DNA of 64,000 nucleotides from Plantimonas leprariae. GTDB lineage: Bacteria > Pseudomonadota > Alphaproteobacteria > Rhizobiales > Rhizobiaceae. Position 1 is the first letter of the stretch, and each line of letters begins with the position of its first letter. Location of the stretch: contig NZ_VZDO01000009.1 of assembly GCF_008802405.1 (NCBI RefSeq), positions 1 to 64,000 of the forward strand. The letters are read 5' to 3'. Below, piece by piece: positions 17,283-25,553 of the stretch. Position numbers and translations under genes: made by a program. The notes below the pieces were generated by a model. The model had not been told where the DNA came from. It saw nothing but the letters and a program-made list of their open reading frames with translations, and did no database searches.

Positions 17283-17498
17283 ATAGCACACAGAAAAGCT
17301 ACCCCTGCTAGGATAACTGCCCGCCATTATAGCGGATTGATCGCGATTTGAGAAAGAAATCGTCGACCAGCCCGAAAATAATTTGGATGCGGTTCGGGTC
17401 TCGATCGTCTATACTGGAGCTAAGCACACAGCACGAAAAAACGACGGCGGGCCGACGAGTCCGACCGCGCTCCCGTTTCCCCTGCCTGTGTGACTTTG

Positions 17499-19238
17499 AT
17501 GGACTTCCCCTCCCCAACCATTCCGATCACTGGCGCCACCGCGCGCCAGCTCGCCGAGCTCGACGAGTTCCTCGACCAGTTCGTCGCCGCGCCCGAAAAT
17601 GGCAAAACGCCGAACGGCGCTCCGCTCCCGAATGCACCCTCGCGGACCCCTGAAACTCAGGCGGCGCAGGGCTTCCCGGCCTCCCGATCGGCGCCGAAAA
17701 AGGACCCTCTGAACGCCGCGCCTGTATGTAAGGCCGCTCCCCTTTCCCCTTCCCCTCTCAGCACCACGAGAAAGACCAGGCAGGAGCCGCTCACCAAGAA
17801 GGTGAAGGCCAAGCGGGAGAACGAAGCGAGGCGCGAGTTCGTCGAGGCCGCACGGTTCAAGCACGGGACCCGCGCCGGCGGCGATCTCCTATCCGATGCT
17901 CCGGAACGCCGCTCCCTGCCCCGCTGGCGCGATCTCGGCGTCGAGGGTCGCGCACTGGCCGCGCACGACTTCCTCGCGTCCCAGGGCACGTTCTATCCGT
18001 TCTCCCTCGAGCTCGACGCCGCAACCCGTGCCGCCGCACGGGCGGCTCCGTCCTTCGCTGCCCACATGCGCGACCGGATCACCCGCGAGCTCTCCATCCG
18101 GTTCCCGGGCCGCGAGATCCCGTTCGCCTTTGTCGTCGAGATCCGCACCGCCAGCGGGAAGGACCGCGAGCACCTGCACGGCCTCGCCGGCTTCGAGCTC
18201 CACGAGGCCGAGCTTGTCGAGGCCGCCCTCCGCGCTGCCGGCGGCCTGAACTGGAAGCAGAAGCGCCGCGGCGACCGCCAGGTTGATTTCTCCCGGTTCC
18301 GCACCCCGGATGAAGGCTGGCTCCCGGGCTACGCCTCGAAGTCGGCCAGCTACACCCAGCGCAAGATCAAGGGCGGCATCATCGCCGCCACCAAGAAGGT
18401 GAACGACGGCGCCAAGGCTATGTTCGAGGCTTGGCGGGAGAACGAGATCTCGAAGATCCAGCACCGTCCCGCAGCAATAATCGATAATTCATTTATGACT
18501 TACTGCCCTGAACCTTTCGCAACCGCCAACAACTCACTGGATACAACTTCGGTTCCGCGAGATAATTTGCGAGTAAATGCTTCGCGAGGGGAAAGCGACA
18601 GTGCCGAAGATCATGACCCGGAACGACTTTTGGACCGCGATCGAGACGATCGTGGCCGCCGCGACCACGAACATGCCGGATCACGCGCTCGTCGTGGACC
18701 GGGAGCGCGTAGCGGCCGCCGTGATGCTCGGCCTCGACGTGGACCTCGAAGACTTGAACGACCTCGAAACCCTCTCCCTGGCCGCCTGACGATTCCAATC
18801 GCATCCGGCTTCGTCGCCGCTATAGCGACATTGCACACCATACAGAAGGAACAGCCGGTTATGGCTTACCACTACCTCGACGCCCTCGATTACGGGACGC
18901 TTGTTTCGAACCTCGTGGATCACGGCGCGACCGACGCCGCGGCAGTTGTCGAAACTCTCGGACGGCATGGCATCCTCCCGAAGGCAGTCGAGCCGCTTAT
19001 CACGGGACGGGCGCCGATGGCGTCTTTCGACCGTATCCAGTTGGTCGAAGAAAAGCCGACGCCGCGGTGGATCGACACTTTCGAGGACCAGCTCCCGGCG
19101 ATCCGCCAGGCTCTCTACGATCTTGTAGACGAGTTTCGCGATCGGAACCCTTCGAGCGCCACGCATGTCGCAAAGCCGAACGACGGCGAACGCTGGCTTC
19201 ACGACCAGATGACGAGGGCCGCGGCGAACCTGCGGTAG
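17499..19238 (+). CDS. Putative HUH-type replication initiator-like protein, composite frame
   Basis: ATG at 17499 (GTG 17490 possible). Residues ~100-325 look like a folded protein. RFPGREIPFAFVVEIRTASG is followed by DREHLHGLAGFEL, whose HLH fits the HUH metal site of rolling-circle Rep proteins, and GWLPGYASKSASYTQRKIKG could hold the nicking tyrosine. The N-terminal ~90 residues are low-complexity. After ~18,470 the frame continues without a stop through an AT-rich segment and an out-of-frame-looking Arg-rich stretch, into sequence that looks like a separate gene (18861-19238). I suspect the real Rep ends near 18,480 and has lost its stop (TAA lies there in the +1 frame). The family is not identified with certainty. 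Confidence 0.45.
   Translation: MDFPSPTIPITGATARQLAELDEFLDQFVAAPENGKTPNGAPLPNAPSRTPETQAAQGFPASRSAPKKDPLNAAPVCKAAPLSPSPLSTTRKTRQEPLTKKVKAKRENEARREFVEAARFKHGTRAGGDLLSDAPERRSLPRWRDLGVEGRALAAHDFLASQGTFYPFSLELDAATRAAARAAPSFAAHMRDRITRELSIRFPGREIPFAFVVEIRTASGKDREHLHGLAGFELHEAELVEAALRAAGGLNWKQKRRGDRQVDFSRFRTPDEGWLPGYASKSASYTQRKIKGGIIAATKKVNDGAKAMFEAWRENEISKIQHRPAAIIDNSFMTYCPEPFATANNSLDTTSVPRDNLRVNASRGESDSAEDHDPERLLDRDRDDRGRRDHEHAGSRARRGPGARSGRRDARPRRGPRRLERPRNPLPGRLTIPIASGFVAAIATLHTIQKEQPVMAYHYLDALDYGTLVSNLVDHGATDAAAVVETLGRHGILPKAVEPLITGRAPMASFDRIQLVEEKPTPRWIDTFEDQLPAIRQALYDLVDEFRDRNPSSATHVAKPNDGERWLHDQMTRAAANLR
18489..18498 (+). repeat. TCATTTATGA decamer, second copy
   Basis: Identical to 5087-5096. 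It lies in an AT-rich island after the Rep-like domain and ~100 bases before the GTG at 18601, a position compatible with a promoter or operator. Confidence 0.3.
18601..18789 (+). CDS. Small hypothetical protein
   Basis: 62 residues from GTG at 18601, with GAGGGGA at 18585-18591 as ribosome-binding site. The translation (MTRNDFWTAIETIVAAATTN; VDLEDLNDLETLSLAA) has normal amino-acid balance and acidic helices. The overlapping frame of the long ORF here is Arg/Pro-rich. This makes it the more credible coding frame in this stretch. No family recognised. Confidence 0.5.
   Translation: MPKIMTRNDFWTAIETIVAAATTNMPDHALVVDRERVAAAVMLGLDVDLEDLNDLETLSLAA
18861..19238 (+). CDS. Hypothetical protein
   Basis: 125 residues from ATG at 18861, preceded by AGAAGGAACAG (18843-18853) at a good spacing. 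It reads MAYHYLDALDYGTLVSNLVD and later WIDTFEDQLPAIRQALYDLV, a soluble helical protein. It is in frame with the Rep-like ORF upstream, so a gene caller would absorb it into that ORF. The strong RBS favours a separate gene. Function unknown. Confidence 0.5.
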   Translation: MAYHYLDALDYGTLVSNLVDHGATDAAAVVETLGRHGILPKAVEPLITGRAPMASFDRIQLVEEKPTPRWIDTFEDQLPAIRQALYDLVDEFRDRNPSSATHVAKPNDGERWLHDQMTRAAANLR

Positions 19239-19250
19239 TCGTCAACTCGC

Positions 19251-19388
19251 CACACCGGCTTGCATCATTTGCAAGTCCATACGGCTCGTCAATTCGATGC
19301 GCCTGACGATGCGCTGCACATACTTCTTGCGTGATTACAGCAGGTGATTATAATAAACTCGGCACACCGGGCTTGCATCCAGTGTGCC
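19251..19388 (+). repeat. Repeated CACACCGG(G)CTTGCATC pair and hairpin
   Basis: The 16/17-base unit occurs at 19251-19266 and 19363-19379, differing by one extra G. The second copy is inside an inverted repeat, GGCACAC 19361-19367 with GTGTGCC 19382-19388. The ~380-base gap 19239-19616 holds no convincing gene. Being near a Rep-like gene it could be an origin or operator; two copies are too few to call iterons. Confidence 0.35.
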
Positions 19389-19616
19389 GCGTCATGTGTG
19401 CGACTGTGCGGGTTGCTACCCTGGTGGAGGGGGTAACTACGTCCTTATGGAAGGGACGACGCTGTCGCGAGCTGCCGAATGGACGGGTGGACCTTGGTAA
19501 GACGCCCGTCCGCTCGGTGTTCCTTTGTAATGCGCTCGACCACCCGGCGCAACATTCACAATCCGTTTCCCCTATAGTTCCTCGAATTTTAGCGAATCGG
19601 CTCGAACCGCTCGCGG

Positions 19617-20126
19617 TCAACCAAAAGCGTTGTTGATCTCCTTACGGAGTTCGGCCTCGTGCTCTTCGAGTTCCTCACCCGCAGCCGCCTCGCCTTCCGC
19701 CGGCTTGTCGGCAAGCCGCCAAATCATTCCCTCGCGAACTAGCCGATTTTCACCACGCAACCGGCTCAGTTGCGGGCTAAGGCTTGTGCGAGGATACTCG
19801 AACCCGAACCGATCGTTGATCGCGTCGAGGATCTCCAGCGCCGTCAATCCCTCGGGATGCCCCTCCAAAATCTCGACCGCAGCCTCTTTGATCGTCCGAA
19901 CCGACGCGACCTTCCCGGACCGCTTCGCTGCGTTGACGACCGCCTCCTCCTCGCTCGCTTGATCGTTTCGGGCGAGGAAAATATGGGCGAGGCCTGACGC
20001 CTTCGCAGCGGACGAAAGCTGGCGGCGCTCCTCATCCAGCTTATCGAGTTGCGCATTCAGGATCGACGCCTCGTTCTCGATTTCGCGGCGGCGTTTAGTC
20101 AAGAAGTCTGCGAGCGTTTCAGCCAT
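19617..20126 (-). CDS. Coiled-coil winged-helix protein
   Basis: 169 residues on the minus strand from ATG at 20126, the only sizeable gene in the element against the operon direction. The N-terminal ~60 residues are a coiled coil (LTKRRREIENEASILNAQLD). Residues ~80-140 look like a winged helix: IKEAAVEILEGHPEGLTALE, LDAINDRFGFEYPRTSLSPQ, LSRLRGENRLVREGMIWRLA. A Glu-rich tail ends it. The architecture suggests a DNA-binding regulator or cargo protein; it is not a recognisable CI-type repressor. It lies next to the attR end, where cargo or regulators are often found. Confidence 0.65.
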   Translation of the reverse strand: MAETLADFLTKRRREIENEASILNAQLDKLDEERRQLSSAAKASGLAHIFLARNDQASEEEAVVNAAKRSGKVASVRTIKEAAVEILEGHPEGLTALEILDAINDRFGFEYPRTSLSPQLSRLRGENRLVREGMIWRLADKPAEGEAAAGEELEEHEAELRKEINNAFG

Positions 20127-20423
20127 TCAATCCCTGTAGTCCAAAGCAAGAACCAACGCAAGCCTCGACAACGCAGCTTTCGAGATGGCGACGGAGTCAT
20201 GGTTAAGGACTCGTAACTCACCAACTGGTTCCATTCGGTCGGAGGATTGGCCGACTCCCTTGAAACGAGCGACCTAGACGCAAGCCGGGGTATCGATCTC
20301 GATTCGAAATGCAGCCGTGACCAGGCTCGTGAAGTCCGCTTCCGTCGTGAGTTGCGAACCCTATGGCCCCCAAGGTCCTTAAGCAGGCGACACAACGAAT
20401 CGAGCCGGATCTCCACGACGGAC
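20127..20423. other. Non-coding gap before attR
   Basis: No gene is supported here. It must contain the promoter of the minus-strand coiled-coil gene and ends at the arm-type repeat at 20424. Confidence 0.4.
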
Positions 20424-20447
20424 AACTGTTCCGGTCGTCTGTTCCGG
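20424..20447 (+). repeat. Putative integrase arm-type site, right copy
   Basis: Same pattern as 3200-3223 (22 of 24 bases identical, the two differences at the central dinucleotide) in direct orientation. It lies 43 bases inside the attR core. Confidence 0.5.
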
Positions 20448-20486
20448 CCAAACCATAACTATTTGTTTTTTTGATGAAATCTCTGT

Positions 20487-20561
20487 TGGCTGGGGCGCCA
20501 GGATTCGAACCTGGGAATGGCGGTACCAAAAACCGCTGCCTTACCGCTTGGCGACGCCCCA
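20487..20561 (-). tRNA. tRNA-Gln (UUG)
   Basis: 75 nt on the minus strand with encoded CCA. The acceptor arm TGGGGCG pairs with CGCCCCA, the anticodon stem-loop is GCGGT-TTTTGGT-ACCGC with anticodon TTG, and the T-arm is CCAGG-TTCGAAT-CCTGG. Its 3' end (20490-20503 on the plus strand) equals the attL-like repeat at 3116, so it is the attachment gene and is left intact. Confidence 0.95.
20490..20503 (+). repeat. attR core within tRNA-Gln
   Basis: The 14 bases shared with 3116-3129 cover the tRNA acceptor 3' strand and the start of the T-stem, the usual crossover region of tRNA-targeting integrases. Confidence 0.6.
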
Positions 20562-20721
20562 ACATATCCGGGTGGACGGGGCGTTCTATAGCGATTGCGG
20601 TTTGCGCGCGCAACGCGTCGTCGCAGCAGCCGGCGATGCTGCGCGCAGCGGTGCAATGGTGCGGCGGAAACCGGCTTGCGAGCGGCGCTGCCGCCCGCTA
20701 TAAGGCCGCCACCGCAGAAGG

Positions 20722-20798
20722 CGGAGTGTAGCGCAGTCTGGTAGCGCACCTCGTTCGGGACGAGGGGGTCGCAGGTTCAAATCCTGCCACTCCGACCA
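20722..20798 (+). tRNA. tRNA-Pro (CGG)
   Basis: 77 nt with encoded CCA. Acceptor CGGAGTG pairs with CACTCCG, the D-arm has GCGC pairing, the anticodon stem-loop is CCTCG-TTCGGGA-CGAGG with anticodon CGG, and the T-arm is GCAGG-TTCAAAT-CCTGC. Divergent from tRNA-Gln with a 160-base spacer. Confidence 0.95.
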
Positions 20799-20963
20799 AC
20801 CAATCACTTGGTCCTGCTGGCATTGGTGAGATGTCGTAAGCGACCACGAAGTCGGCGGCGACTGTCAATACCCAACGTTGGAAACCTTGGTCGATCCCGT
20901 TGGAATCGCGGTTGGGATGTTGGCGAGCGGGCGTTTGAATGCTTCGGCCATCGCGTGGAACGC

Positions 20964-21236
20964 TTACCGCGGTTCCGGTCTCGGTGGTCGCGTCAGCGCG
21001 TCGAACAGCATGCAAATCTTGGCGGTGAGCCCGCCCAGTGCCTGATCCTTGACCCTTTTAAGAGGCGGCCCGCGGGTGGACGCGAACGATCTTGCTGTCA
21101 TCGGATACTGGTTGTTCCTGCCAGCGCTAATCGCCTCGAACACACGTTCCCGCACCCCGGTAGGGCACCAGCAGCTGAAGCGTCGGGGCAACGTCTTCCA
21201 CCGGCCATAGCGCTCCCGCAGATAGCACCGATGCAC
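20964..21236 (-). pseudogene. IS5-family transposase relic
   Basis: Minus-strand fragments match an IS5/IS427-type transposase start: RYGRWKTLPRRFSCWCPTGV, RERVFEAISAG, and later KDQALGGLTAKICMLFDAL. The spacing residues and the DDE core are degraded or missing, and no terminal repeats are obvious. The rest of 20799-21517 has no convincing gene. Confidence 0.5.
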
Positions 21237-21517
21237 ACCCTGACCGCAGCACCCACAAACATCCGTTCAGAAACAACCGGTTGTTCGATCCCGTCCGGCC
21301 CGGATCCCCCGCTTTGCCTGGCCGCAACGGCGCGATTCGAACCCATAAACCTCGCTCAACTCATACCGCCTGGCTGCCATCACCAACTTGGTGCTCCCGC
21401 ACAGAACTGGATGAATCAGCCCTGAGCCTGCCTGAAAAGCCTGAATGTCGATCCGGCTTGGGTGTGCCCTGCGCGACGAAACGATGATCCTCCCTTCTGC
21501 GAACGCGGGTCTCGCGC

Positions 21518-23380
21518 TCAGTTCGCCTCCGTCTGCTTGCTGAACGGCCGGCCGGCGGCGAAATAGGCAGCGAGATCGGCTCGTTCGGTCTCCGTCAGGT
21601 TGCGCGCGATCGCGGGCATCGGGTTGAGCAGGCTGAGCTGACTGGCCTGCGGACCGGCGAAATAGTCGAGCTTCTTGCGAAGGTACTCGGCATTCTGGCC
21701 GTCGAGGCGCGGGATCAGAGGGAGGGCCGCCGTCATGCCTGCCTCGTGGCAAGTCAGGCAACCGGGCAGCTTGCGGTCCGGGATACCGTCATGCGCGATC
21801 GCCTCGCCGCGCTCCGGCGTGCCCACCACCGGCGATAGCCGGGCCGGCCGCGGCGGCAGGCCACCGACATAGGCAGCGAGCGCCTCGATCTCGTCGTCAT
21901 CGAGGTCCTGCGCAACGAGGTGCATCCGCGTGTTCTGCCGCTCGTTGCTTCGATAGGCGCGCAGCGCCGAGGCCACGTAGCGGGGAAGCTGCAGCGTGAG
22001 ATTGGGAATGTCGCCCGCTTCGTCGCCAAGCGCCGCCGGCGTGTGGCAGCGCGCGCAGATCGCGCCGAACATCTGCTCGCCCTTCGCCGGATCCCCGCCG
22101 ATGGCGGATCGCGCAGCCAGGGATGGCGAAGTCGCCGCCCCTGCCGGCGGCTGCGACGCGTAGTGGACGGCGAGGGCTTCGATGTCGGCGTCCGTCAGGT
22201 GGCCGGCGACGGCCGGCATCGGGTTCCAGAAGCGGGTCGAGCCGCGATTGCGGTCGCGCATGGCCGTGAGCTGGCGTCGGAGGAAGACGGCCGACTGGCC
22301 TTCGAGCCGCGGCGCACCGATCCTCGCGCGGACCTCGCCTTCGTGGCACGTCGCGCAGGCGGGCAGCGCAACGGTGGACAAACCTTCGGTCGCGATCTTC
22401 CGCCCACGCGCCTCGACTTCCGGATTTGCAGGCACAGTCCCGGATGACTTGTCCGGCAGAGCGGCATACCAGTCGGCGAGCGCGGCGATCTGGTGGTCGG
22501 AGAGCTGCGCGGCGATCGGCTGCATGTAGCCGCTCCGCCGGCCGCCCGTCGCATAGGCTTCCAGCGACGCGCGAATGTATTCCGGGTCCTGGATGACGAG
22601 GTTGGGTGCCTCACCGCCGGCGATCATGCCGGTGCCGTCCGCGCCGTGGCAACGGCCGCACAACGCCAGCGGGTTCGCCATGGCGGTGCGGTCGCCAAAG
22701 CCCAGCGCGGGCACGGCGTAGAGATATTCGTTCGGCGCCTGGTAGGGAACGTTGCGGGCGGTGTCGGCGGGCCGCAACGCGTCGGGGGCGGAGAACGGCG
22801 GCACGGCGGACGGGATCCCGGGATCGGCCTCCGGCGGCGCCGTCAGTGCGAGATATTCCGCCGCGGTCATCGTCGGCAGTTTGCGCACGAAGGCGACGGT
22901 CGACCAGACCTCGTCGTCGCGAGTCTTCGTCGACCATGCCGGCATGGCACTGAACTTGACGCCGTGCTGCAGGATCCAGAACAGTTCGGCGTCCGAGAAC
23001 TGGCCGACCACCGACGGTAGGCTCTGGGGTCGCGGCTCCATCGATAAGGCGAGCGGCGATTGGCCGATCCCGGGACCGCCGTGACAGTTCGAGCAGACGA
23101 GGTGGAACTGCTGCGCGCCGAGGCGGATGCGAGCCGCCGAATCCAGGTCGTCCGGCGGGACGATGCTGCTCGCTCGGACGCCGACGCTCTGCCCGAAGGC
23201 GAAATGCAGCACGCGATAGGTCAGCCAGCTATGCGGTTTGTCGGCTGCCACGTCGACACCGCCGGCGCCGACGAACAGCAGCGCGATCACGCCGACCACG
23301 GCGCCGACGGATAGCAGCGACCTGATCGCCACCCAACGGTCGTGCCGATCAGAACCGAGAAGCCTCATGCCCGCTCTCAC
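21518..23380 (-). CDS. Pentaheme c-type cytochrome
   Basis: 620 residues on the minus strand. One N-terminal membrane anchor (~residues 20-41, SLLSVGAVVGVIALLFVGAG) is followed by five CXXCH haem sites: CSNCH, CGRCH, CATCH, CARCH and CLTCH. Each is followed by a cytochrome c fold with a distal Met region such as NPMPA. The second to fifth haem domains look like two repeated pairs, a layout typical of membrane-anchored periplasmic electron-transfer cytochromes. No oxidase or dehydrogenase gene adjoins it, so its redox partner is unknown. Translation ends at the edge of the IS relic region. Confidence 0.9.
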   Translation of the reverse strand: MRAGMRLLGSDRHDRWVAIRSLLSVGAVVGVIALLFVGAGGVDVAADKPHSWLTYRVLHFAFGQSVGVRASSIVPPDDLDSAARIRLGAQQFHLVCSNCHGGPGIGQSPLALSMEPRPQSLPSVVGQFSDAELFWILQHGVKFSAMPAWSTKTRDDEVWSTVAFVRKLPTMTAAEYLALTAPPEADPGIPSAVPPFSAPDALRPADTARNVPYQAPNEYLYAVPALGFGDRTAMANPLALCGRCHGADGTGMIAGGEAPNLVIQDPEYIRASLEAYATGGRRSGYMQPIAAQLSDHQIAALADWYAALPDKSSGTVPANPEVEARGRKIATEGLSTVALPACATCHEGEVRARIGAPRLEGQSAVFLRRQLTAMRDRNRGSTRFWNPMPAVAGHLTDADIEALAVHYASQPPAGAATSPSLAARSAIGGDPAKGEQMFGAICARCHTPAALGDEAGDIPNLTLQLPRYVASALRAYRSNERQNTRMHLVAQDLDDDEIEALAAYVGGLPPRPARLSPVVGTPERGEAIAHDGIPDRKLPGCLTCHEAGMTAALPLIPRLDGQNAEYLRKKLDYFAGPQASQLSLLNPMPAIARNLTETERADLAAYFAAGRPFSKQTEAN

Positions 23381-23523
23381 GTAAGCGCCACGAAATACTC
23401 ACCAGTCCTTTGCGAGATAGAGTTTCGACGCGCATGAGAAAGATCGCGGCATCGGGCGAGCGGCGGAACTCCCTCGAGGCCGCCGTTCACCCGGTCGTGC
23501 TTTCGGGCATGACGCCGAAGCGA

Positions 23524-24054
23524 TCAGTTCGATCTGTCCGTCAGTGACGACGCGCCTTCGCTGTCCGACCCTGCTTTGCCGTCCTCGTCCGGCGGATCCG
23601 CGGCTTGCCTTTCGGCGCTGACGGACAGGCGCTGGTAGACGCCGAGACCGACGAGCAGAAGAACGCCGACGAACAGGAGGAACGTCGGGTAGAGCATCTG
23701 CGGCGCGCTTTCCTTGCCGGCTTCGAACACCGTGACGATGGATTCCAAGAGAACCGCGATGACGATCGTCGAGATGAACTTCGTCAGGCTGCGCCGTGCT
23801 TCGCCGGGATTGCGCATCTCGCGGCCGCGGATCGCCTCCTCCTCGAGCAGGTACTTGCCGACGTCGAAGACGGCGATGGCGATCACCGTATAGCTGACCG
23901 CCTCGAGCAGGGCGTCACCCACGTCCCGATCGCGAAAGCCGACGCTCCCCCATACGCCCCCCACCGCATAGACGATCAGCCCGAGCGCGAAGCCCATCAG
24001 CACGAGGGCCGCGATCGCGAAAGCCGTACGGGTCAGGAACTCGAAGGCGCGCAT
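23524..24054 (-). CDS. Inner membrane protein, four helices
   Basis: 176 residues from ATG at 24054. Four hydrophobic segments: AFAIAALVLMGFALGLIVYA (~12-32), AVSYTVIAIAVFDVGKYL (~52-70), FISTIVIAVLLESIVTVF (~93-110) and LYPTFLLFVGVLLLVGLGVY (~120-140). The soluble Asp/Ser-rich tail is presumably cytoplasmic. It resembles a conserved alphaproteobacterial membrane protein of unknown function. The ~295 bases upstream (24055-24349) contain nothing I can support beyond its promoter. Confidence 0.7.
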   Translation of the reverse strand: MRAFEFLTRTAFAIAALVLMGFALGLIVYAVGGVWGSVGFRDRDVGDALLEAVSYTVIAIAVFDVGKYLLEEEAIRGREMRNPGEARRSLTKFISTIVIAVLLESIVTVFEAGKESAPQMLYPTFLLFVGVLLLVGLGVYQRLSVSAERQAADPPDEDGKAGSDSEGASSLTDRSN

Positions 24055-24349
24055 GGCGATGGGGCTCGATTGCAGACCGGACGCCAGACTGTCCGATTCG
24101 CCCGGCCCGGCATAGCCGCGTCACCGACCGTGCGGCTCCGTTCGGATCGCTTCCGAGTGCGATGGTCGCCGGAAAGACCGGGGCGGACCCAGACCGAGAG
24201 AACGGGACGAGATCGTCGCATCGGCTTCCATACGCTCGAAAAGCGCCGCCTGCACCGTCTCCAGACATCGAGACCGAAGCTGTCGCAGTTCGGCTGTGTC
24301 CTGGGCAAGGACCGGGCCGTTCCAGCAAGGCGTATCCAACGGCGGTTCG

Positions 24350-25366
24350 CTAGCGCAGGCTGGCTTGCGCCTCCCGGTACCAGTCGACGAACGCCTTGAT
24401 GCCCGTTTCGAGGTTCGTCGCCGGGCGGTAGCCCGTCAGGGCTTCGAGGAGGTCGGGGCTGGCGAAGGTGCGCGGCACGTCGCCGTCCTGCATCGGCAGC
24501 ATCCGGCGCCTTGCCTTCCGTCCGAGAGCCCGTTCGACCGCATCGACGAGTTCGAGCAGGCCGACCGGCTGCCCTCCGCCGATGTTCACCACGCGGTACG
24601 GTCCCTGATGCGACAGGGTGTCGAGCTCGTTGCCTGCTCCCACCCGGTTCGCTTCGTCCGGCGGCAGGGCGGCAAGGCGCAGGATGCCCTCCACTAGGTC
24701 GTCCACGTAGGTGAAGTCGCGGCTCATCCGCCCTTCGCCGTAGATCTCGATCTCCTCGTCGGCGAGGATCGCGCGCACGAACTTGAACAGCGCCATGTCC
24801 GGTCGGCCCCACGGTCCATAGACGGTGAAGAAGCGGAAGGCCGTCGTCGGCACACGGTAGAGATGCGCGGTGGAATGAGCCATCAGTTCGCAGGCGCGCT
24901 TCGTCGCGGCATAGATGGTCAGCGGCTCGTCGGCCTTGTCGATCTCGCGAAACGGCACGGTCGGGTTCGCGCCGTAGACCGAGGAGGTCGAGGCGAGGAG
25001 CAGGTGCCGCGGCCGAAGCTCGCGGACGATCTCCAGAAGGTTGAACGTGCCGACGACGTTCGACTCCACGTAGGAGCGCGGATTCTCGAGACTGTAGCGC
25101 ACTCCGGCCTGCGCGGCGAGGTGGATGACGATGTCGGGCTTGGCTTCCGCCATCGAGCGGCGGAGCGCCGCCTGATCCTCCAGGAGGGCGATCGTCGGCG
25201 CGAAGCGCGGAAACTGCGCCAGCGCGGCGTGCCGCGCTTCCTTGAGGCGGACATCGTAATAGGAGGTCAGCCCATCGAAACCGGCGACGTCGTGCCCTTC
25301 CTCCAGGAGGCGACGGGCGAGATGGAAACCGACGAAACCCGCCGTCCCGGTGATGTAGTAGCGCAT
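24350..25366 (-). CDS. UDP-glucuronate 4-epimerase-like NAD-dependent epimerase
   Basis: 338 residues from ATG at 25366 (GTG 25372 would add two). Short-chain dehydrogenase fold: NAD loop [20 protein letters not shown], the active-site Ser/Thr in LASTSSVYG (~128), and Tyr-Lys in [20 protein letters not shown] (~153). [20 protein letters not shown] is characteristic of the galacturonate-forming UDP-glucuronate epimerases. It interconverts UDP-sugars for cell-surface polysaccharides. No sugar-transferase neighbours are present, so the exact substrate is inferred from family resemblance. Confidence 0.85.
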   Translation of the reverse strand: MRYYITGTAGFVGFHLARRLLEEGHDVAGFDGLTSYYDVRLKEARHAALAQFPRFAPTIALLEDQAALRRSMAEAKPDIVIHLAAQAGVRYSLENPRSYVESNVVGTFNLLEIVRELRPRHLLLASTSSVYGANPTVPFREIDKADEPLTIYAATKRACELMAHSTAHLYRVPTTAFRFFTVYGPWGRPDMALFKFVRAILADEEIEIYGEGRMSRDFTYVDDLVEGILRLAALPPDEANRVGAGNELDTLSHQGPYRVVNIGGGQPVGLLELVDAVERALGRKARRRMLPMQDGDVPRTFASPDLLEALTGYRPATNLETGIKAFVDWYREAQASLR

Positions 25367-25502
25367 CGTCACGTCTCTCGCCGGTTTGTTTCAACCGAGC
25401 AATCGCAGCCTGTAGAGGCTGGCGTAGAGTGGATGCAAGCCGGAGCCGGACTTCGATGCCGGGACCGCACGTCCAAACCTTCGGGCACAACACACAGGCC
25501 GA

Positions 25503-25546
25503 TTGACATTTCTTCTAGATAGGATCTAGAAGCTTTCGCCGAGGAG
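25503..25546 (+). promoter_or_regulatory. Promoter, operator palindrome and RBS of the GntR operon
   Basis: TTGACA at 25503-25508 is a clear -35. A perfect inverted repeat, CTTCTAGAT 25512-25520 and ATCTAGAAG 25524-25532 with a 3-base centre, covers the -10 region. GAGGAG at 25541-25546 is the RBS of the ATG at 25554. Self-repression by the GntR protein is the simplest reading. Confidence 0.65.
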
Positions 25547-25553
25547 ACGGCGA

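Larger units (their letters stand above)
3116..20503. mobile_element. Integrated phage-like element in tRNA-Gln (17.4 kb)
   Basis: Bounded by a 14-bp direct repeat, CTGGGGCGCCAGGA, at 3116-3129 and 20490-20503; the right copy is the 3' end of tRNA-Gln. An integrase gene lies just inside the left end. Inside lie HK97-type head, packaging and tail genes in one strand-consistent operon (5.1-17.2 kb), then a putative Rep-like gene and small genes. No holin, separate endolysin, tail-tip, host-recognition, CI/Cro or helicase genes are visible. That fits a defective prophage, a satellite or a GTA-like remnant better than a complete phage. Confidence 0.75.

Noticed and set aside
21300-21360. GATTCGAACCC-like string resembling a tRNA T-arm
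   Set aside because: No acceptor, D or anticodon pairing can be built around it; treated as chance or a relic.
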